Shown here: positions 7,016 to 9,030 of the stretch, one piece after another
Layout of the letters: the number at the start of each line of letters is the position of its first letter
Position numbering within the stretch: position 1 is the first letter of the stretch
From: NORP181 sp047623555
Lineage (GTDB): Bacteria; Pseudomonadota; Alphaproteobacteria; Rhodobacterales; Rhodobacteraceae
DNA length: 9,030 nt
Assembly (NCBI GenBank): GCA_047623555.1
Contig: JBLHMP010000119.1
Span: 1 to 9,030, forward strand
Direction: 5' to 3'
Made by a program: the position numbers and the translations under genes
The notes under the pieces: generated by a model
The model's input: the letters and a program-made list of their open reading frames with translations, nothing else
Database searches by the model: none
What the model was told of the DNA's origin: nothing

Positions 7016-7016
7016 C

Positions 7017-7919
7017 TCACTGTCTCTCCTCCATAACATTGTTCTCCCGGTATATTTGCGCGGCGACGTGCGCGAAGCGCAGTAAGAACGGCAGATGTGG
7101 TTTGCGCCATACCCACCAGTTGTAGCCACCGTCTAGGCCGTCCTTGCGGACGGTCCTGCCATTCTGCCGGACACGCTTCCCGGCGCGCCGATACTGCGAT
7201 AAATCCACGTTCCTCAATTTGTATGCGGTGTGCAGTGCCTCAACCTCCATCGCGTCATCGAAAGTCACCTTGCACCCGATTTCCTGCATATGCCATGCTT
7301 GATCTAGGTCGATCTTCACTCGATCCATAAAAACATGCCAATGATTTAAGGTGTAATGGAATATTGCTGGTTCCCATCCGTTTGGCCAGTTTTCAACCAA
7401 GCCATTAAGATACCCGTAAAGTTTCGGGGGCGTTATCTTCCATTTTCGTCCGACCTCTTGCAGTTCGAGCCGTTGCCTACCTACTAGGCGCACCCGCGAA
7501 CGTGGGCTTCTGTCCTGTAGTGCCAATTTGGTGTACTTGGCACGGACTTCGGATAGTTCGCGGCCTGACATATGCGTTCTGAAAGTCTTGGAAAGGATGT
7601 TGGCCACGTGTCGTTGTTTGGCTTCTTGTTCCGCTTTGGGGTCTGGGTCTCCCACCCGCAAGTAGGTTACCTTGGCTTTGCCGTGACCGCGTGTCTTGGC
7701 AATTATCGGCGGTAACTTGATTAGGTTCCGCAACGTGCGGGGGCTGATACCAACCCGCTCCACCCATTCAGCTTGTGACAGAGGTTCCGCCCACCGGTAC
7801 CCGTCCCTTTCGTGGCCATCATCCACCATGGATTGCCAGATTATTTGGCACAGTTTCACGTGATTTGGAGGTGTGTCTAGGTCGAAGGCGGGCTTGACAG
7901 TTTCGCCTTGGTATGCCAT
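7017..7919 (-). CDS. Helix-turn-helix protein of unknown family, possibly element replication/control
   Basis: From ATG 7919 (MAYQGETVK) this gives 300 residues. ATG 7928 is three codons longer but directly abuts GAAAGG, whereas 7919 is nine bases from it, so 7919 is preferred. An N-terminal helix-turn-helix is visible at about residues 46-70 (LSQAEWVERVGISPRTLRNLIKL). The middle is basic (QDRSPRSRVRLVGRQR). The C-terminal half is rich in aromatic residues (GWEPAIFHYTLNHWHVFMDRV and YNWWVWRKPHLPFLLRF segments) and I do not recognise it. The domain order (DNA-binding N-terminus plus an unknown domain) is compatible with a phage or plasmid replication protein or a regulator. It lies 84 bp downstream of the 139-aa gene on the same strand and is followed at once by crossed inverted repeats. 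It is less GC-rich than the core genes, as expected of an acquired segment. Function not assigned. Confidence 0.75.
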   Translation of the reverse strand: MAYQGETVKPAFDLDTPPNHVKLCQIIWQSMVDDGHERDGYRWAEPLSQAEWVERVGISPRTLRNLIKLPPIIAKTRGHGKAKVTYLRVGDPDPKAEQEAKQRHVANILSKTFRTHMSGRELSEVRAKYTKLALQDRSPRSRVRLVGRQRLELQEVGRKWKITPPKLYGYLNGLVENWPNGWEPAIFHYTLNHWHVFMDRVKIDLDQAWHMQEIGCKVTFDDAMEVEALHTAYKLRNVDLSQYRRAGKRVRQNGRTVRKDGLDGGYNWWVWRKPHLPFLLRFAHVAAQIYRENNVMEERQ

Positions 7920-7975
7920 GGTATACATCCTTTCTATTTGGTTGTGGAAAGATCGCGGGGCTTGCCCCTATAAGG

Positions 7976-8005
7976 CCCTGCCGGTTGCGCCCGGCGGGGT
8001 TTTTT
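7976..8005 (+). terminator. Intrinsic terminator reading on the + strand
   Basis: CCCTGCCGG (7976-7984) pairs with CCGGCGGGG (7991-7999) through nine pairs, one of them G-U, around TTGCGC, followed by TTTTTT (8000-8005). This is a good rho-independent terminator for + strand transcription, yet both neighbouring genes lie on the minus strand. The T tract overlaps the stop codon of the 139-aa gene. A second small hairpin (GGGG-CTTG-CCCC, 7957-7968) lies beside it. Confidence 0.65.
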
Positions 8006-8423
8006 ATTTGCGGGTGCGTCTGCGTACCGGGTTGGCCCGGCTGTAAAGGTCCCTAATCAAAGGCTCAAAGTTCACCCTGTACCGGTGCGGTTCACGGAAC
8101 GGCCCGTCTTTGGTGCGCGAGACATATTCGGCTTCCATGAGGGACTTGATTGACGCCCGTACTGTGGGCTTGGTCAGGCCAGTGCCACCATGGAACCCAC
8201 GGGCATCGTGATAGCCGTCAGTGAAGTCGTTTAGGCTTATCGGCGCGTCCTGCCTGCCCATGACGTAGGTGTCGGCAAAGATCATGCGCAGCACTTTGAA
8301 ATCCGTGTACGGCAGAAATGCCATAAGCCGATCCATTACCCACGCGCCAGCGAAGCACTCGCGCTCTTGTTCTGGTGTCAGTTCCGGCAGTTGGACACGT
8401 TGCAACTTGGTAACATTGTTCAT
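8004..8423 (-). CDS. Small winged-helix-like DNA-binding protein
   Basis: A 139-residue protein. Residues about 38-118 look like a winged-helix domain: a first helix (YTDFKVLRMIFADTYVM), the recognition region GLTKPTVRASIKSLMEAEYV (82-101), then a wing with charged and aromatic residues (DGPFREPHRYRVN). The pattern TKPTVRxxIKxLxEAxYV resembles replication-initiation and phage helix-turn-helix domains more than metabolic regulators. The C-terminus is strongly basic (VRRRTRK), which fits nucleic-acid binding. ATG 8423 is preceded by GGGGAT at good spacing, and that site sits inside a hairpin on the transcript. A promoter with an overlapping dyad lies upstream. It probably forms an operon with the 300-aa gene. 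The specific target and role are not known. Confidence 0.75.
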   Translation of the reverse strand: MNNVTKLQRVQLPELTPEQERECFAGAWVMDRLMAFLPYTDFKVLRMIFADTYVMGRQDAPISLNDFTDGYHDARGFHGGTGLTKPTVRASIKSLMEAEYVSRTKDGPFREPHRYRVNFEPLIRDLYSRANPVRRRTRK

Positions 8424-8431
8424 GGTTTATC

Positions 8432-8450
8432 CCCACATAATGAATGTGGG
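8432..8450 (-). promoter_or_regulatory. Hairpin covering the ribosome binding site of the 139-aa gene
   Basis: CCCACAT (8432-8438) and ATGTGGG (8444-8450) are perfect inverted repeats around a five-base loop. On the minus-strand transcript the distal arm contains the GGGG of the ribosome binding site for the gene starting at 8423. Folding would hide that site; alternatively the dyad is an operator. Confidence 0.5.
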
Positions 8451-8479
8451 TTATACCATAGCGTTGGGAACGCGCTTTG

Positions 8480-8515
8480 TCTATAAGCTATTGTTTTTGT
8501 ACAACAATTGGTACA
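8480..8515 (-). promoter_or_regulatory. Candidate promoter with overlapping dyad operator
   Basis: On the minus strand TTGTTG (8502-8507) and TATAGA (8480-8485) are separated by 16 bp, a plausible promoter for the 139-aa gene about 57 bp downstream. The -35 box lies inside the dyad TGTAC-N8-GTACA (8498-8515), whose centre CAATTG is itself palindromic. A repressor such as the neighbouring XRE-type protein could bind there; this link is inferred. Confidence 0.5.
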
Positions 8516-8588
8516 CTAGTCAAAATTTCTGACCTTCTTTTCAAGCTATACGTTATCCGGTAGCCGCGATATTTAACCGGGGCCTTTT

Positions 8589-8909
8589 CTAAACCGCTTT
8601 GGCCAGCCTCTTGCGCTTGCGAACCGGCTTCGCACTGGGTGCGGAAATAGGCGGTATACGAATTTCGGACAGGGTGGCCAGCACCACGCGCCACAAGGGT
8701 AGTTCATAGCCCCGCGCCAACATGGCCACCGTGCGCAAGCCGGGGTTTTTCTGTAAACCTGCCTCGTAAAAGGCGATTTGCGTTCTGGCCACAAAACACC
8801 GATTGACCAGTTCCGTTGTATCGCACCCAGACGCCTCCCGCGACGCAAGCAATGTTGCTGTAAGGCCGTGCACCTTGGGGTCCGGCTTGTCAGCAATCAG
8901 CGCCGCCAC
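8589..8909 (-). CDS. XRE (Cro/CI)-type helix-turn-helix protein, 5' end probably cut by an IS
   Basis: With GTG 8909 as start the product has 106 residues. Residues about 17-77 follow the XRE pattern: LLASREASGCDTTELVNRCFVARTQ is the helix-turn-helix, then YEAGLQKNPGLRTVAMLARGYELPLWRVV completes the five-helix bundle. A basic tail (VRKRKRLAKAV) ends the protein. Such proteins act as repressors or activators in phages and mobile elements. The start is uncertain: no good ribosome binding site precedes GTG 8909, and the frame stays open upstream through EAYGVVDE to the IS junction at about 8933, before a stop inside the IS sequence. The original gene may therefore have begun further upstream and been truncated. 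It lies 165 bp before the 139-aa gene, on the same strand. Confidence 0.65.
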   Translation of the reverse strand: MAALIADKPDPKVHGLTATLLASREASGCDTTELVNRCFVARTQIAFYEAGLQKNPGLRTVAMLARGYELPLWRVVLATLSEIRIPPISAPSAKPVRKRKRLAKAV

Positions 8910-8933
8910 CTCGTCAACTACGCCGTAGGCTTC

Positions 8934-9030
8934 TGAACCAGACCGGGTTTATCGGAGATCATAAAGCTTGGAAGATAAGTCATGATCAAAGGAAATTCAG
9001 GAAACCGTTTTTCAACAGAAGTCCGGGCGC
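8934..9030 (+). mobile_element. Left end of an IS3-family insertion sequence (partial)
   Basis: The sequence beginning TGAACCAGACCGGG at 8934, followed by TTTATCGGAG, resembles the terminal inverted repeats of IS3-family elements that start TGAACC and contain CCGGGTTT. A short leader with a ribosome binding site and the first codons of an orfA-like gene follow, as in this family. The right end and the target duplication lie outside the window. The identification rests on remembered family features. Confidence 0.7.
8982..9030 (+). CDS. IS3-family transposase OrfA, N-terminal fragment (runs off the window)
   Basis: Sixteen codons are visible (MIKGNSGNRFSTEVRA). NRFSxEVR near the start is typical of OrfA proteins of the IS3 family, which carry an N-terminal helix-turn-helix that binds the element ends and are joined to the OrfB catalytic (DDE) part by frameshifting. 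GGAAG seven bases upstream of ATG supports the start. It lies 48 bp inside the proposed IS end, the usual spacing. The fragment is too short for certainty. Confidence 0.65.
   Translation, partial: MIKGNSGNRFSTEVRA

Larger units (their letters stand above)
6474..7016. other. Gene-free structured region at the element border
   Basis: These 543 bp between tRNA-Glu and the first minus-strand gene hold no convincing coding sequence; the short + strand frames lack ribosome binding sites and family resemblance. What is present, in order: a 5-bp hairpin TTAGC/GCTAA (6495-6508), two TTCCCCCC repeats (6515-6534), a bulged hairpin (6572-6596), a hairpin GGCGCT-CTC-AGCGCC (6682-6696), a 33-bp tandem duplication (6741-6806), a GC hairpin GCGCC-AGC-GGCGC with a third GCGCC arm (6891-6909), and an AT-rich segment with two crossed inverted repeats (6910-7015). 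Such density next to putative DNA-binding genes would fit a replication origin, recombination site or structured RNA; the sequence does not decide. Confidence 0.6.

Noticed and set aside
7017..7919. HWH in the 300-aa protein as an HUH rolling-circle replication motif
   Set aside because: The surrounding residues do not match the usual HUH context, and I cannot place a catalytic Tyr motif in the right order, so the three residues may be chance.
8269..8532. 87-codon + strand frame opposite the 139-aa gene and its control region
   Set aside because: It is antisense to a better-supported gene, has no family resemblance and would cover the promoter region.
6474..9030. CRISPR array or a second tRNA-derived att copy
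   Set aside because: No regularly spaced repeats with spacers were found, and the tRNA 3' segment does not recur in the window.

Overview
The window looks like the chromosome of a Rhodobacterales (roseobacter-type) alphaproteobacterium, followed by the start of an integrated accessory region. The evidence is the gene content and order (homoserine dehydrogenase, class II fructose-1,6-bisphosphatase, RecJ, tRNA-Glu), GC-rich codon use, and an intergenic hairpin sequence between glpX and recJ of a kind I remember as frequent in this family. No database search was possible, so the taxonomic placement is an inference.

Positions 1-6473 are ordinary core chromosome. A pirin gene (+) converges on a TetR-family regulator gene (-), and their 3' ends overlap by 17 bp. 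The TetR gene is divergent from a small lipoprotein gene (+), and a perfect 22-bp palindrome, probably an operator, lies between them. Then come hom, glpX and recJ, all on the + strand. hom and glpX are 36 bp apart and probably co-transcribed. The glpX-recJ gap holds two hairpins; the second resembles an intrinsic terminator. A tRNA-Glu gene with its own promoter follows recJ. The metabolic genes serve threonine/methionine synthesis (hom) and gluconeogenesis or the Calvin cycle (glpX); recJ serves DNA repair.

After the tRNA 3' end the character changes. Positions 6474-7016 (543 bp) hold no convincing gene but are rich in structure: short C6 direct repeats next to the tRNA, GC-rich hairpins, a 33-bp tandem repeat, and an AT-rich segment with two long inverted repeats in crossed order (A-B-A'-B'). 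Three minus-strand genes follow: a 300-aa helix-turn-helix protein of unknown family, a 139-aa winged-helix-like protein, and an XRE-type helix-turn-helix protein. All three look like DNA-binding proteins, as expected for the replication/control module of a small mobile element that used tRNA-Glu as its attachment site. No integrase and no second att copy are in view.

At about position 8934 the left end of an IS3-family insertion sequence begins, with orfA starting at 8982 and running off the window. It has inserted at or within the 5' end of the XRE gene and removed whatever lay upstream. The least explained items are the crossed inverted repeats beside the 300-aa gene, and that gene itself.
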